Below, one piece after another: positions 25,971 through 38,700 of a stretch of 64,000 bases of DNA. Where the stretch lies: contig JBGAQH010000004.1 of the NCBI GenBank assembly GCA_044220875.1, forward strand, positions 310,001 through 374,000, given 5' to 3'. Each line of letters begins with the position of its first letter. Position 1 is the stretch's first letter. The position numbers and the translations under genes are program-made. The notes under the pieces are model-generated. The model did no database searches. It worked only from the letters and a program-made list of their open reading frames with translations, and was not told the origin of the DNA. The stretch is from JAEUIT01 sp044220875 (lineage in GTDB: Bacteria; Planctomycetota; Phycisphaerae; Phycisphaerales; SM1A02).

Positions 25971-27158
25971 ATGGCTCCCCTTTCGCTGCATCGAGTTCCG
26001 ACGGCTCGCCACACAGCTTTGGGCTTGGCCGCGCCGGGGCGAGCCAGCCTCGCCGCGACCCTGTTTGCGATGGGCGCCCTCGTTGGCATGGCGCCGACCG
26101 CCAGCGCCCAGGTGCAGGAGTTCAAGCTCGACAAGAGCGACCGCTGGACCGAGCCGGCCGACGTCGATCCGATGAGCGATGAGGGGCAGATCCTCATCAT
26201 GCGGCGGGCTCTCGAGGCGAACGATCCGGGCCGGGCCCACACCCTCGCCGCGCGCTTCATCGAGGCCCGGCCGCTCAGCCCGCTGCGGGCCGAGGCCCTG
26301 CTGGTCCGGGCCGACTCGACCTATCGCCTCGACGACGAATACAACGCCCTCTACGACTACGAGGAGATCTGCCGCCGCTATGCCGGCAGCGAGGTCTTCG
26401 TCACGGCGCTCGAGCGCGAGTTCGAGATCGCCAAGGCCTATGCGGGCGGGCGGAAGCGGAAGTTCTTCGGCACGTTCCGCATCGTCTCGACCTACGAGGA
26501 CGCCCAGGAACTCCTCATCCGCATCCAGGAACGCCTGCCCGGCAGCGAGCTCGCCGAGAAGGCCGGCCTTGAGCTCGCCGACTTCTACTTCAACAACCGC
26601 GAGCTCACGCTGGCGGCGGAAGCCTACGACCTCTTCCTCCAGAACTATCCGAAGTCGCAGCACGTCACCAAGGCTCAGCTCCGCCTCATCTACTCCTACA
26701 TCGCCGCATTCAAGGGTCCCTCCTACGACCTCACGGGATTGCTCGAGGCGAAGACGCGGCTCCGCTCGCTGCAGGTCACCGATCCGGCGCTCGCCCAGCA
26801 GGTGGGAGCCGACGCGATTCTGGTGCGTGTCTACGAGAGCGAGGCGGCGAAGCTCCTCTCGACCGCCGACTGGTATTGGCAGACCGACGACGCGATCAGC
26901 GCCGAACTCTTCATCCGTCGCGTCGTCAAGCAGTATCCCGATTCGGTCGCCTGCCTCGACGCGTTGCGCGTGGTGCCCGAAGTGCTGACCAAGCTCCCCG
27001 CGACGATCCTCCGCGGCACCCCGGACTACAAGGCCATTCGCGCCGCGAAGCTCGGCGTCGCCTGGGACGTCACGCCGCCTCCGCAGGAGCGACCGGCCGA
27101 GCCGACCGCGGCCGCGGCGCCCGCCACGACAACTCCCGCCAGCGGAGGTGCGCGGTGA
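25971..27158 (+). CDS. BamD-like outer-membrane assembly TPR protein
   Basis: This exported 395-aa protein has a long N-terminal signal region (about 1-45, ending TASAQ). Helical TPR-type repeats cover about 60-340, for example GRAHTLAARFIEARPLSP, YDYEEICRRYAGSEVF and EAYDLFLQNYPKSQHV. The spacing and the NYPKS/RYAGS turns resemble BamD (YfiO), the essential TPR lipoprotein of the BAM complex. Unlike standard BamD, no lipobox cysteine is seen, and the Pro/Ala/Thr-rich tail is extra. The next gene encodes an LptE-like lipoprotein and overlaps by 4 nt, supporting a role in outer-membrane assembly. BamD itself versus a generic TPR protein is open. Confidence 0.65.
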   Translation: MAPLSLHRVPTARHTALGLAAPGRASLAATLFAMGALVGMAPTASAQVQEFKLDKSDRWTEPADVDPMSDEGQILIMRRALEANDPGRAHTLAARFIEARPLSPLRAEALLVRADSTYRLDDEYNALYDYEEICRRYAGSEVFVTALEREFEIAKAYAGGRKRKFFGTFRIVSTYEDAQELLIRIQERLPGSELAEKAGLELADFYFNNRELTLAAEAYDLFLQNYPKSQHVTKAQLRLIYSYIAAFKGPSYDLTGLLEAKTRLRSLQVTDPALAQQVGADAILVRVYESEAAKLLSTADWYWQTDDAISAELFIRRVVKQYPDSVACLDALRVVPEVLTKLPATILRGTPDYKAIRAAKLGVAWDVTPPPQERPAEPTAAAAPATTTPASGGAR

Positions 27159-27700
27159 GGTTCGCCCGACGCTTGCTCCGTGCGGGACTCCTGCCGGCGA
27201 CGCTGCTGGCGACGTCCGCGCTCGCGACGGTCGGATGCGCCCACGATCCGCGCGACGGCTACGCGGCGACCAACCCCTACCCGAGCTCGGTCAAGACGAT
27301 CGCCCTCCCGATCTTCCAGAATCGCTCGTACCTGCGAAACTTCGAGTTCGACCTCACCGAAGCCCTGATCAAGCGAATCACGACTTCCACCCCCTATCGA
27401 GTGGCCGGCGAGGCGGCCGCGGATACCATCCTTCGCGGAACGATTACGGACATCTCGCTGACTGAGCTCTCGCGTGACCCGCGGACCGGATTGGCCAACG
27501 AGATGATGGTTCGGGTCACCGTCGACTTCGAATGGAGCGACCTCCGGAGCGGCAAGCCCTTGGTGGCCCGCACCGGTTTCATGACCTCGGCCCTGTTCGT
27601 GCCGTCCAGACCCGCCCGCGAACCGCTGGAACTGGCCCGTTTCGAGGCCGTGCAGCAGTTGGCGCGCGATCTGGTCGATCAGATGCAATCCGTCTGGTAG
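27155..27700 (+). CDS. LptE-like lipopolysaccharide-assembly lipoprotein
   Basis: This 181-aa protein has an export signal ending ALATVGCAHD, with a probable lipid-attachment cysteine near residue 29 (the -3 residue is not ideal). The body fits LptE, which plugs the LptD pore: VKTIALPIFQNRSYLRNFEF, then LTEALIKRITTSTPYRVA and ADTILRGTITDISL. The start is GTG at 27155 with GGAGG upstream, and it overlaps the TPR-protein stop (GTGA). The context with a BamD-like gene supports an outer-membrane role. Confidence 0.75.
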   Translation: MRFARRLLRAGLLPATLLATSALATVGCAHDPRDGYAATNPYPSSVKTIALPIFQNRSYLRNFEFDLTEALIKRITTSTPYRVAGEAAADTILRGTITDISLTELSRDPRTGLANEMMVRVTVDFEWSDLRSGKPLVARTGFMTSALFVPSRPAREPLELARFEAVQQLARDLVDQMQSVW

Positions 27701-27734
27701 TCCTCGGACACCCACCGTCAGCACTCCCCCGAAC

Positions 27735-30167
<2,433 letters not shown>

Positions 30168-30183
30168 CGGCACGGCCCATCCG

Positions 30184-30477
30184 ATGACCACCGCATGGTG
30201 CACCGCAGCGGACTCGGGCGTCTTGATTCGCGTCAAGGCCGTACCGGGGGCAAGCCGCGATCAGATCACGGGTCTGCTTGGCGACCGCCTCAAGATCCGC
30301 GTCGCGGCGCCGCCGGAAGAGGGCAAGGCCAACCAGGCGATCTGCCTGCTGATCGCCAAGGCCCTCGGCGTCGGCAAGCGGGACGTGTCGGTCGAGTCCG
30401 GCCACTCGAATCCCGAGAAGACGATTCGGGCCAACGGCGTCTCCTGTGAGGCGGCGTCGGCGGCGCTGCTCGGATAG
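30184..30477 (+). CDS. YggU/DUF167 family protein
   Basis: This is a 97-aa DUF167 (YggU) protein, a small conserved alpha/beta fold of unknown function. Signature phrases are LIRVKAVPGASRDQITGLLG, LKIRVAAPPEEGKANQAICLL and LGVGKRDVSVESGHSNPEKT. It lies 16 nt after ftsH and is probably co-transcribed. No catalytic role is known for the family. Confidence 0.88.
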   Translation: MTTAWCTAADSGVLIRVKAVPGASRDQITGLLGDRLKIRVAAPPEEGKANQAICLLIAKALGVGKRDVSVESGHSNPEKTIRANGVSCEAASAALLG

Positions 30478-30896
30478 GCGGCGTGCATTCGCACAGACGA
30501 GGGCCGTCTGAGCGCTGATGCGGAGCGTCGGTCCATCGGCTGAGGCACACCAACCGGGCGTTGGGCGCTTCCGGTCTGCGGGTCGCCAAAAACACCGCCG
30601 CCGCAATCGACGGAGGAGTCCGCTGATCGCGACGGCGGGGCGTTTCTTCGCGAGCCGAACTCCGCGGGGTGCGACACCCGCCTGAGTTCAACGCGAAGGA
30701 GGCGAACCTGGGCGGTGCGAACACCGACCGAGCTGCCCGTGGAGTACACAAGGAAGACATGCCACTGCCGGCGAAAACGTGAGGCGGATTGCGCCGCCGC
30801 ACGCAACTTTTTTTCCCGACCGCCGCTGCCGACGACCCCGTCCGGCGAATGCCCCGCTTGGGTCGCAGTGCGGGCTGTCGTCCGAAGCGGTGCGGA
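30478..30896. other. Intergenic region between convergent genes
   Basis: This 419-nt gap lies between the ends of the plus-strand yggU and the minus-strand CRTAC1 gene. No supported coding region or RNA gene was found. A weak hairpin (GGCGG...CCGCC, 30783-30798) followed 9 nt later by seven Ts (30808-30814) might terminate plus-strand transcription. Confidence 0.35.
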
Positions 30897-32819
30897 TCAC
30901 GAGCCCGTCGTGGCCGCCGGCTCCTCGATCCGGTGCTCCCGGTCCAGGGTGAGCGTCGCGCCGTCGATCATCTGGGTCGTGCCGTCCGGCCAGCGAATGC
31001 GAACCGCCTCGATCGCGGTCGCGCTTCCCAGGCCAAAGGTGACCGGAAGCTCGCTCGAGGAGAGGTAGCCGCGACAGGGCATGACTTCCTTGCGCTGCGA
31101 ATGCCCGCCGGCCACGAGGTCGATTTCGGCGCCGATGGCGTCGCGGTTCTTGCCGCGCCCGACGAGCGAGAATCGGATCCAGCGGTTGCGCGTCGTCTGG
31201 TCGTTGCGGAGGTAGTAGGCAACCCCCTTCGGCTGCATGATGATCAGGTCCGGATCGCCGTCGCCGTCGAGGTCGCCATGGGCGATCCCGCGGCCGACCA
31301 TTTCGTTGGTGAGGTCCCCTGCCCGTCGACCTGGTATTTCGCAGAATGCCGGGCCGCCGGGCGCCAGGCCGGTGATGTTTCGGAAGAGCTGCCCCGGCTG
31401 GCGATACCGCTGGCTCGCGTAGGTGCGGTGAATCTCCTCCTCGATGTGGCCGTTGGCCTGGACGAGGTCCTCCCAGCCATCGAGGTCAACGTCCACCAGA
31501 AGCACGCCGAAGGTCAGCGCCCGCCGCGTCGCCGGACCGATCCCCTCGGGAATCGCGTCGTCGACGAATCGCAGCGCCCGCTGGTCATCCCCCTGATGCG
31601 AGACGTAGAGCGCCGACATCTCGTTGGCGAAGTTCCCGATGACCACGCCGAGGCGGCCGTCGTCGCGATACCAGCTCGCGTCGATGCCCATCGCGCCGCG
31701 GGCCCCGCCGGCGCGGTCGAAGGCGAAGCCCGACTTGCCGCCGATTTCCTCGAAGGTCCCGTCCCCCTTGTTGCGGAAGAGGAAATTGGCGACGCCGTCG
31801 TTGGCGACGAGGATCTCGAGGAAGCCGTCGCGATCGACGTCGATGAAGGTGACGCCGAGGGCCTTGCCGACCGGCTTGCCGGTGGCCGAGTTCTTCACGT
31901 GAATGCCCGCGGCGGCGGAGACGTCCCTGAAGGTGCCATCGCCCTCGTTGCGCCAGAGGAACGACTCGGCGCCGCCGAAGCCGAGCGGCGGACCATAGGA
32001 GCGGCCGCTGCCGGTGAGCGTGAAGCCGACCTTGCGGTCGATGTCGGGGGACCACTCGACGTAGTTGCACACGAAGAGGTCAAGGTCGCCGTCCCGGTCG
32101 TAGTCGAAGAAGCCCGCCGACGCCCCCCACTGATCTTCCTTCGGCAGGGCCCGCTCGGTGACGTCCTCGAAGCGCGGCACGCCGCGCAGCTCGGTCACGT
32201 TGTGGAAGAGATGGTCTTGGCCGACGGCGCTGATGAAGACGTCGGGCTTGCCGTCGCCGTCGTAGTCGGCGACGGCGACGCCCATCGCCTGCATCGGGAT
32301 GTCGATGCCGGATCGGTTCGTCGCCTCGACGAACTGACCCTTGTTGAGGTTCACGAAGAGGTGCGGCGATGGCTGGATTGCGGCCTCGCTCTTCGACCAG
32401 GGCCAGTGCGTGCCGTTGATGAGGAGGAGGTCCTGGGTGCCGTCACCGTCGAAGTCGGCAATGGCGACGCCTCCGCCCATCGTCTCCGGGAGGAGCTTTT
32501 CGCCCGTCGCGCCGTTGATGCGATCGAAGTTCAGGCCCATCGGGGCGCCAACCTCCGTGAAGGGGACGTCGATGATCGCCCCCTCCGGGATCGGCTTGGC
32601 ATTCGAGGGGCCGGCACTGGGCTGCGGCGCGGGAGCGGGCGCCGGCGTTGGCCGCGTCACCCACCAGACGCCACCGACCACCGCACCGATCAGGCCGACA
32701 AAGGCGAGCGAGAAGACCACGGCCTTGCCGACTCGCCGGTCCGCGGCCGCCGCCTCCTCGGCGGTGGCATTGGTTTCGGGAAGGCGATCATCCGCTTGGT
32801 GGGGTGAACGTGGCGTCAT
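30897..32819 (-). CDS. Membrane-anchored CRTAC1-type FG-GAP/UnbV protein
   Basis: This 640-aa protein has one N-terminal transmembrane helix (about 31-55), a Pro/Ala-rich spacer and a seven-bladed FG-GAP/VCBS propeller. The blades are marked by Ca-binding loops such as ADFDGDGTQDLLLING, ADYDGDGKPDVFISA, FDYDRDGDLDLFVCN and GDLDGDGDPDLIIMQ. The C-terminus is an ASPIC/UnbV domain (about 540-620) ending EAVRIRWPDGTTQMID. Such proteins bind partners outside the cytoplasm. It overlaps the multiheme-cytochrome gene by 4 nt and closes a four-gene unit. The exact role is unknown. Confidence 0.85.
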   Translation of the reverse strand: MTPRSPHQADDRLPETNATAEEAAAADRRVGKAVVFSLAFVGLIGAVVGGVWWVTRPTPAPAPAPQPSAGPSNAKPIPEGAIIDVPFTEVGAPMGLNFDRINGATGEKLLPETMGGGVAIADFDGDGTQDLLLINGTHWPWSKSEAAIQPSPHLFVNLNKGQFVEATNRSGIDIPMQAMGVAVADYDGDGKPDVFISAVGQDHLFHNVTELRGVPRFEDVTERALPKEDQWGASAGFFDYDRDGDLDLFVCNYVEWSPDIDRKVGFTLTGSGRSYGPPLGFGGAESFLWRNEGDGTFRDVSAAAGIHVKNSATGKPVGKALGVTFIDVDRDGFLEILVANDGVANFLFRNKGDGTFEEIGGKSGFAFDRAGGARGAMGIDASWYRDDGRLGVVIGNFANEMSALYVSHQGDDQRALRFVDDAIPEGIGPATRRALTFGVLLVDVDLDGWEDLVQANGHIEEEIHRTYASQRYRQPGQLFRNITGLAPGGPAFCEIPGRRAGDLTNEMVGRGIAHGDLDGDGDPDLIIMQPKGVAYYLRNDQTTRNRWIRFSLVGRGKNRDAIGAEIDLVAGGHSQRKEVMPCRGYLSSSELPVTFGLGSATAIEAVRIRWPDGTTQMIDGATLTLDREHRIEEPAATTGS

Positions 32820-35719
32820 CGTCGGTGCGTACTCGTGGCGGAGGATATCGACGACGGCGCCGCGCTGCCGTGCGGATCGCGGGCCGGCACGACGCTCTCA
32901 TCGGCAAGCTCGAAGGTACCCGGGCGCTGAAGATCGAAGAGCACCACCGCCTCGGCCGCCCGATTCGCCGCCGGGTACTTGAGCCGCGCGGCATTCACCG
33001 CCCGGTCCCGCGCGTTGTCATCGGGCCGATAGACGTTGTGGAGCGAACGGTGCTCCGCGGCGAGCATCGCGTCGCCGAGCATGTCGTGGACCTGGGCGAG
33101 GAGGTAATGGGCCGAGGCGCTCTCGGGGTCCTCCCTGAGCGCCGCCTCCAGATGCCCGCGGGCCTCGGCCAAGAGCGCCGAGCGGTGCGCCTCCGCATCG
33201 TCGCTTCGCTCGCTTCGGGCAAGCTCAAGCAGCGTCTCGGCGAGTTCGATCCGCACCCGATCGTCGCGCGAGAAGTCGAAGCCCCGTTCCTTCGCCAGCG
33301 GCCAGGGGGTCGTGACCACCTGGCGGAAGAAATCCGCCGCCTCGCGCAAGTTCCCCTGCTGCTTCGCGACAAGACCGCTGAACCATGCGACCGACCAGGG
33401 ATAGGCCGGCGGCTCGTGTGTCGCGGCCAGCCGCAGCGCTTCCGTCGCCTCGTCGATCAGCCCCTCGCGCAGCGAGACGCGGGCCCGGCCCAGCAGACCC
33501 TCGGCCCGCCCGAGCTTCTCCACCTCCCTGAACGCGGCCTCGGCCTGGAGCAGTTCGCCCTTGCCCGCGCCGCGATCGCCGGTCCGGAGGAGCCCGATGC
33601 CGTAGTCGTACCAGCGCTGCCACGGATCGATCGGCGAGGTCTGGGCCTCGGCCGCGGCGGCAACGCCACCCGCAAGGCGGACCGGGAAGGTCATCGCATC
33701 GGCCGCCAGCGTCACGATCGGCAGGTCGTTGGCGCGATCCTGCCCGAGCACGTACTTGACGAAGGTCGTGTCGAACTTCCGGTACTTCAGGGCCACCGAC
33801 ACCTCGATCGGCCCCGTCACCCCCTCAGGCACCGTGAGCAGGTAGTGCGTGACGTCGGCCGAGCCCGGCGGGATCTGGTTGTTGTAGAGGGCGATGAAGA
33901 TGTCCTGGGCATTGCGCCGGTCGATCCGATTGCCCTCGCGGTCGAGCATGAAGACGTTCAGGAACTTGGACCAGGGATCGACGGCGTTGTCCTTCCCGAG
34001 CCCGCCGCTCCGTCCGATCACGCGACCGCCCGACCGGGCCGTGAGGTCGAGCCAGACCTCGTTGCTGTCGGCCGTACCCTGCGTGAACTCGTGGCCCATC
34101 TTCACGGTGCGGGTGACGACGTCGATGAGATAGCGCTTGCCCGGCTCGAGCGCGGGCACCTCGGGGCGGAGCGGCGCGTGCAGCAGGCCGTCGATCTCTC
34201 CGCCCTCGCGAAGGGCCACGATGTCGACGCGCATCACGCCGCGGTTGAAGGCGTCGACGGCATCGACCATGGCCTTCGCCTCGGGCAGGTTGAGGGCGTG
34301 CAGGATCGCGGTGTTGGCGCTGGGGAACCCGTGATCGAGGATCGCGAGCTTGCCGTCGCGCATCTTCGCGCCGAAGTCGCCGCTCTCGATCGGCTTCATG
34401 TGGCAGCCGTTGCAGTCGGTCTCGGCCTTCGGCGGGTAGTACCACGACGACGCGCCGTGCCCCGAGACGCCGGAGAGGCGATACCCGTCGTAGTGGTTCT
34501 GGCCTCGCAGCCACTTGTATTCGTTCACCTCGACCGGCAGTCCGACCTTGTGGCAGACCGAGCAGAACTCGGCCGAGCGATGGACGGAGGGCTTGAGGAA
34601 GGTGCGCTTGTGGAAGGCCGGCTTGGCCTTGATGAGCTGGCGGTTCACCCACCGCAGGAAGGGCGACTCGCTGTCGGTGAAGGGATAGTGCGGCGCCTCC
34701 TCGATCGTGTACTCGCCGTTGCCGCGCACGCCGTCGATGTGGACGATCGAGTGGCAGGCCGTGCAGGTGATGCTCGCCTTGCCTAACGGATCGCCCGCGA
34801 TGTCGTAGTCGGGGTCGTCCCACTTCGGCTCGTCGAACGCCCCCGAGAAGAAGGGCACCGGGTCGTGGCACGCGGCGCAGAAGCGGGCGTCATGGACGTT
34901 GCCGTCGCGCTCGTGGCCGACCCGCCGCGTCTCGCGCACCGCAAAGGCGTAGAAGGCGTTGTTGAAGGAGGAGAAGGCGTGCATCGAGTGCTGCCAGGAG
35001 CGATAGGTGTCCTGGTGGCACTCGAGGCAGTACTCGTTCATCATGAGCCGCGCGGCGGGGATGAAGCTGCCGGTCGCGGTGCGGGAGAGCGAGGGCTCGT
35101 AGTAGGCGGCACCGCTCTTCGGCCCGGGCTGGTTCGGATCGCGCGGATCGAGCGAGTGAAGCGCCGCCATGCCGATGGCGGCGGCCGCGCCGACCAGCCC
35201 CCACCCGATGCCGATCCGCCACTTGATGCGCCGTCCCGCAAGACGGTGCAGGACGAAGAGCCAGATCACCACGACGGGCGCGGCGACGTGGACCCAGTAG
35301 ATGATGATGCGCTTGGCCGGATCCTTGAGGTCGATCGTAAAGGCGCCGAGGTCCAGCCGCGTGAGGGCGACGCCCGTTCCCAACAGGACGACCGCGACGG
35401 CCAGCAGCGCCCAGCCGACGCGCTTGGCCCAGCGGTTCGGACGGTTCAGGCCGTTCCGCGCGTGCAGCGCGCCGAACACGATCACCGGCGCGGTGATGAG
35501 CAGGCCCATGACGATGTGGGCCGCGAACATCAGGAGATAGAAGTAATTCTGGTACTCGACTCCGGTGCGCCACTCGAGAAAGGTGACCGAGCCGAGATAG
35601 GCGCTGTTCACGCCCAGGAGCGCGAAGAGGCCGAAGACGATCAGCAACAGCACCCGGAGCCGCGGCCCCACCACGGGCACGAACTTGATCCGCGCAGCCG
35701 GCGTCGTCGTCGGTGTCAT
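32816..35719 (-). CDS. Membrane multiheme cytochrome c (five CxxCH) with C-terminal TPR region
   Basis: This 967-aa protein has three parts. Residues 20-190 hold about five hydrophobic helices with histidines at 68, 86, 144 and 158. This resembles a b-type cytochrome membrane domain, but that is inference. Residues 225-450 are a periplasmic cytochrome c part with five heme motifs: CLECH (231), CAACH (281), CTACH (319), CSVCH (386) and CNGCH (436). The rest (about 450-967) has a beta-rich domain and a TPR-like helical tail. It likely carries electrons between the membrane and an extracytoplasmic partner. It starts 45 nt after the FG-GAP lipoprotein gene and overlaps the CRTAC1 gene by 4 nt. 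Confidence 0.85.
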   Translation of the reverse strand: MTPTTTPAARIKFVPVVGPRLRVLLLIVFGLFALLGVNSAYLGSVTFLEWRTGVEYQNYFYLLMFAAHIVMGLLITAPVIVFGALHARNGLNRPNRWAKRVGWALLAVAVVLLGTGVALTRLDLGAFTIDLKDPAKRIIIYWVHVAAPVVVIWLFVLHRLAGRRIKWRIGIGWGLVGAAAAIGMAALHSLDPRDPNQPGPKSGAAYYEPSLSRTATGSFIPAARLMMNEYCLECHQDTYRSWQHSMHAFSSFNNAFYAFAVRETRRVGHERDGNVHDARFCAACHDPVPFFSGAFDEPKWDDPDYDIAGDPLGKASITCTACHSIVHIDGVRGNGEYTIEEAPHYPFTDSESPFLRWVNRQLIKAKPAFHKRTFLKPSVHRSAEFCSVCHKVGLPVEVNEYKWLRGQNHYDGYRLSGVSGHGASSWYYPPKAETDCNGCHMKPIESGDFGAKMRDGKLAILDHGFPSANTAILHALNLPEAKAMVDAVDAFNRGVMRVDIVALREGGEIDGLLHAPLRPEVPALEPGKRYLIDVVTRTVKMGHEFTQGTADSNEVWLDLTARSGGRVIGRSGGLGKDNAVDPWSKFLNVFMLDREGNRIDRRNAQDIFIALYNNQIPPGSADVTHYLLTVPEGVTGPIEVSVALKYRKFDTTFVKYVLGQDRANDLPIVTLAADAMTFPVRLAGGVAAAAEAQTSPIDPWQRWYDYGIGLLRTGDRGAGKGELLQAEAAFREVEKLGRAEGLLGRARVSLREGLIDEATEALRLAATHEPPAYPWSVAWFSGLVAKQQGNLREAADFFRQVVTTPWPLAKERGFDFSRDDRVRIELAETLLELARSERSDDAEAHRSALLAEARGHLEAALREDPESASAHYLLAQVHDMLGDAMLAAEHRSLHNVYRPDDNARDRAVNAARLKYPAANRAAEAVVLFDLQRPGTFELADESVVPARDPHGSAAPSSISSATSTHRR

Positions 35720-35764
35720 AGGCCGCCGATGATACGGGCGCCGGCGGCCGCGGCGCTCGCAGCG

Positions 35765-38700
35765 CTAGCGATACCTGGTGTTGAATCGACGATGGAGCTT
35801 CGCGGACTCGCCGTCCTCCGCGATCGGCCGACCGTCGCGCGTCGGCAGCGGAGCGAGCGTCTCGCCCTGGCCGGTGAAGAGATCGAAGTCCTTGCACCAG
35901 CCGTCGACCTCCAGCATGAAGCGCCGCTCATGCCCGCTTAATGGTGCGCTGAGGCCGGCGTCGCGCGGCGCGAAGCGAAGCGTGATCTCCTCACCCGGCC
36001 CGAAGATCGCCACGGCGTCGTCGGTCGCCCTGAGCAACTCGGTGCAGGCGCCGACCGCGGTGTAGAAGCCGGGCTGATGGCGCGTGTCCCAGAGCGGCAC
36101 GCTCCGCCCGCCGTCGTAGTCGGCCCGCTTCTGGGGTCGCGGCACCCGCACGGCGAAGCCCCGCTCGTCGAGCGCCGCCGAAACCAGCGGCATTTCGACG
36201 CGCCGCGCGTCAGGACAGGCCTCGACGCCGGCGACGAGGAAGGAATCCCAATAGATCTCCTGATTCGACGAGAGGCGCAAGGCCGTCGCGCCCTTCGGCA
36301 ATCCGCGAAGGGGCAGCGACATCTCGCGGGTCATGCCCGCCGGGTAGCCCCATGCGGGATAGACAGGATGCCAGGTGCCGTCGGCGCCGCGGGCCTCGAG
36401 GTCCGGCGCCGTGGCGCTGATGCCGGCCTGCCACGCCGCGAAGTTGGTCTGGCAATAGGGGTACTCGACCCAGCCTTGGGCGACGAGCGTGGGTTCGCCG
36501 GGGAGCGCGTCGAGCGGCGCCGCAAACTCGAGCGTCAACGTGTGCGGCGCGCGAAGGTAACCGATGAGGTGAACATCGATGTCGGTGACCGGGGCCGCGA
36601 CGCGATCCGCACGGGACAGGGCCGCGGTGCAGTCCGCGCCGCGGTCGTCGAAGGCCCGGGTCGGCGTCACGCTCGTCCGGTAGAAGCGAGCGGCGCCGGT
36701 CGGTTCGGGGCCGGCCATCGACATGCGATCGTCGACGGTCATCGACCAGCCGGTCGGCACGTCGTAGGCGACGAGCCGCGCCGCGTCGAGATAGCAGGCC
36801 TCCTCCATCGGCTCGGCGAGCGTGACCTCAAAGGCGCCGTTGCGCATCGCCGGCACGGCGTCGCGCGGCAGGAGCACATGCTCCCAGGGCCGCGGCGGCG
36901 CGTACTCGCCGGGGGCGACGAGATAGCCGATGCCGCCGACGCCGAGGCAGTCGGTGACAAAGCGCCGGCCGATGCCGTCCCAGACGAAGATCACCGGGCA
37001 CGAACTGATCTGCCGCTGCGTTTCCGTGACGAGGGTCGTCGCCTGCGCGGGCAGGGCGAGCTCCGACTGGAAGACGCCGTCCGACCATTCCATCTGCAGG
37101 AAGTCGACCTCGGTCGCCTGGCCGAGGCCAATCGACGAGGGCTGCAGCGACTGACCGTGCCCCGAGCCTTGCCGATAGGTGTCGCCGCCGACCCAGCGCT
37201 CACCGACGCGGGCCGCGTAGATCGTGCCGATGCCGCTGGCGTTCGAGCGCATCGACTGCGACGCCTCGGTGCGTCCGCTGAAGCGAAGCGTCGCGAAGGA
37301 TCCTCGCCCCGGTCCCGGATCGAGCGTTACGAGGCAGCGGTTGGTGAGCACCGCGACCGAGGGCCCGGCGACGCCGGCCTGGAAGACCGTCCACGCCCGC
37401 GGCGTTCCGCAACCGGGGGGAATGGCCACCCGCGCAATGGGCGAACCGTCGAGCGCCGCGATAGCGATCTCGCGGTCCTTCCGCCACAGCAGATTCGGAA
37501 CGCCGCCGCCCGCCGCATCGACGGCGATGAAGCTGCGGTCCTCCTTCGTGCCGACCTGCGCCGACTCGCGCCGCGAGAGCGACCAGACGCCGCGCTCGCT
37601 CGTCGCGACGAAGAGCGTCCCCTGCGGACCGGCGGCGAGGATGCTTGGAGTGCCGTCGGCGTTCCAGTCGCCGGCGATCGCTCCCTCCAGTCGCTCCGCA
37701 AAGAGCGGATTCGCCGCGGCGCTCGGCGCGTATTTCCAGAGCCGCTGGTTGAGCAGGAGTTCGTGCGGCGGCGTGGCGTGCAGGATCAGGATGTCCGCGT
37801 CGCGGTCGCCGTCGATGTCGTTGACCACGACCGCCCTGCTCGGCCTGCCGTCCCCCGCCGCGCCCGAGGACGCCGCGATCGGCTCGAAGCGGCCGTCGCC
37901 GCGATTGGCCAATAGTTCGTTCGCGCCGCTTCCGTTCGCGAGATACAGATCGAGGTCGCCGTCGTGGTCGAGGTCGGCGAGCGTGCCGTCGACGGTGTCG
38001 ATGCCCGCAGCGCCCGTGCCGCTCGCGGCGGTCGCGTCGGTGAAGTTCCCCCTCCCGTCGCCGAGGAAGAGGAGGTTCCCGCCGGCGCGACAGAGGTAGA
38101 CGTCGAGGTCGCCGTCGTTGTCGATGTCTCCCCACAGCGCCGCCCGCACGCCCTTCGGGGCGGCCAGGGCATGATCCTTCACCCATCGCCACGCTCCCGA
38201 CTCGGTCGCCAGGAGTACGGCGCTCGACCCGTCGGCGAGGGCGTTGGCCGCGAAGAGATCAATCCGGCCGTCGCCGTCAATGTCGGCGGCGGTGAGGCTG
38301 GTCGGCTCGCCTCCCTCGGCCTCGCGCCACGCGGGCTCGCCGATGATCGTCGGCGTTGACGCGACGAAGGGATCACCGACGATCGGCGGCCGCTCGCGCA
38401 GCACGAGCGGCACCGTGGCCTCGGCCTTCCGCCCCATGCGCGTGTACTTGAATTCGGCGAGCTTCGCCCGCGGGCTGTTGGCCATCGACTGGAAGAGCTC
38501 GAGGTGCCGCGCCGCCTCCTCGTCATGGCCGGCCCGCGACTCGATTCGCTGGAGCCCAAGGAGCGGCGAGCGGAGGCTCGCGTCGAGCTCGGCGCTGCGG
38601 GCATACCAGGTGCGGGCCTCATCGGCCGCGCCCGCGAACTCGAGGCATTGCCCCATGTAGTACGCGGCGAAGGCGTCCTTCGGGTCGACCTTCACCGCGG

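Noticed and set aside
30261..30806. Minus-strand frames over and beyond yggU
   Set aside because: Low-complexity Arg/Ser-rich translations opposite a clear DUF167 gene.
30478..30896. Possible small RNA gene (SRP RNA or similar) in the yggU-CRTAC1 gap
   Set aside because: I could not find the conserved sequence or structure of any known RNA family.
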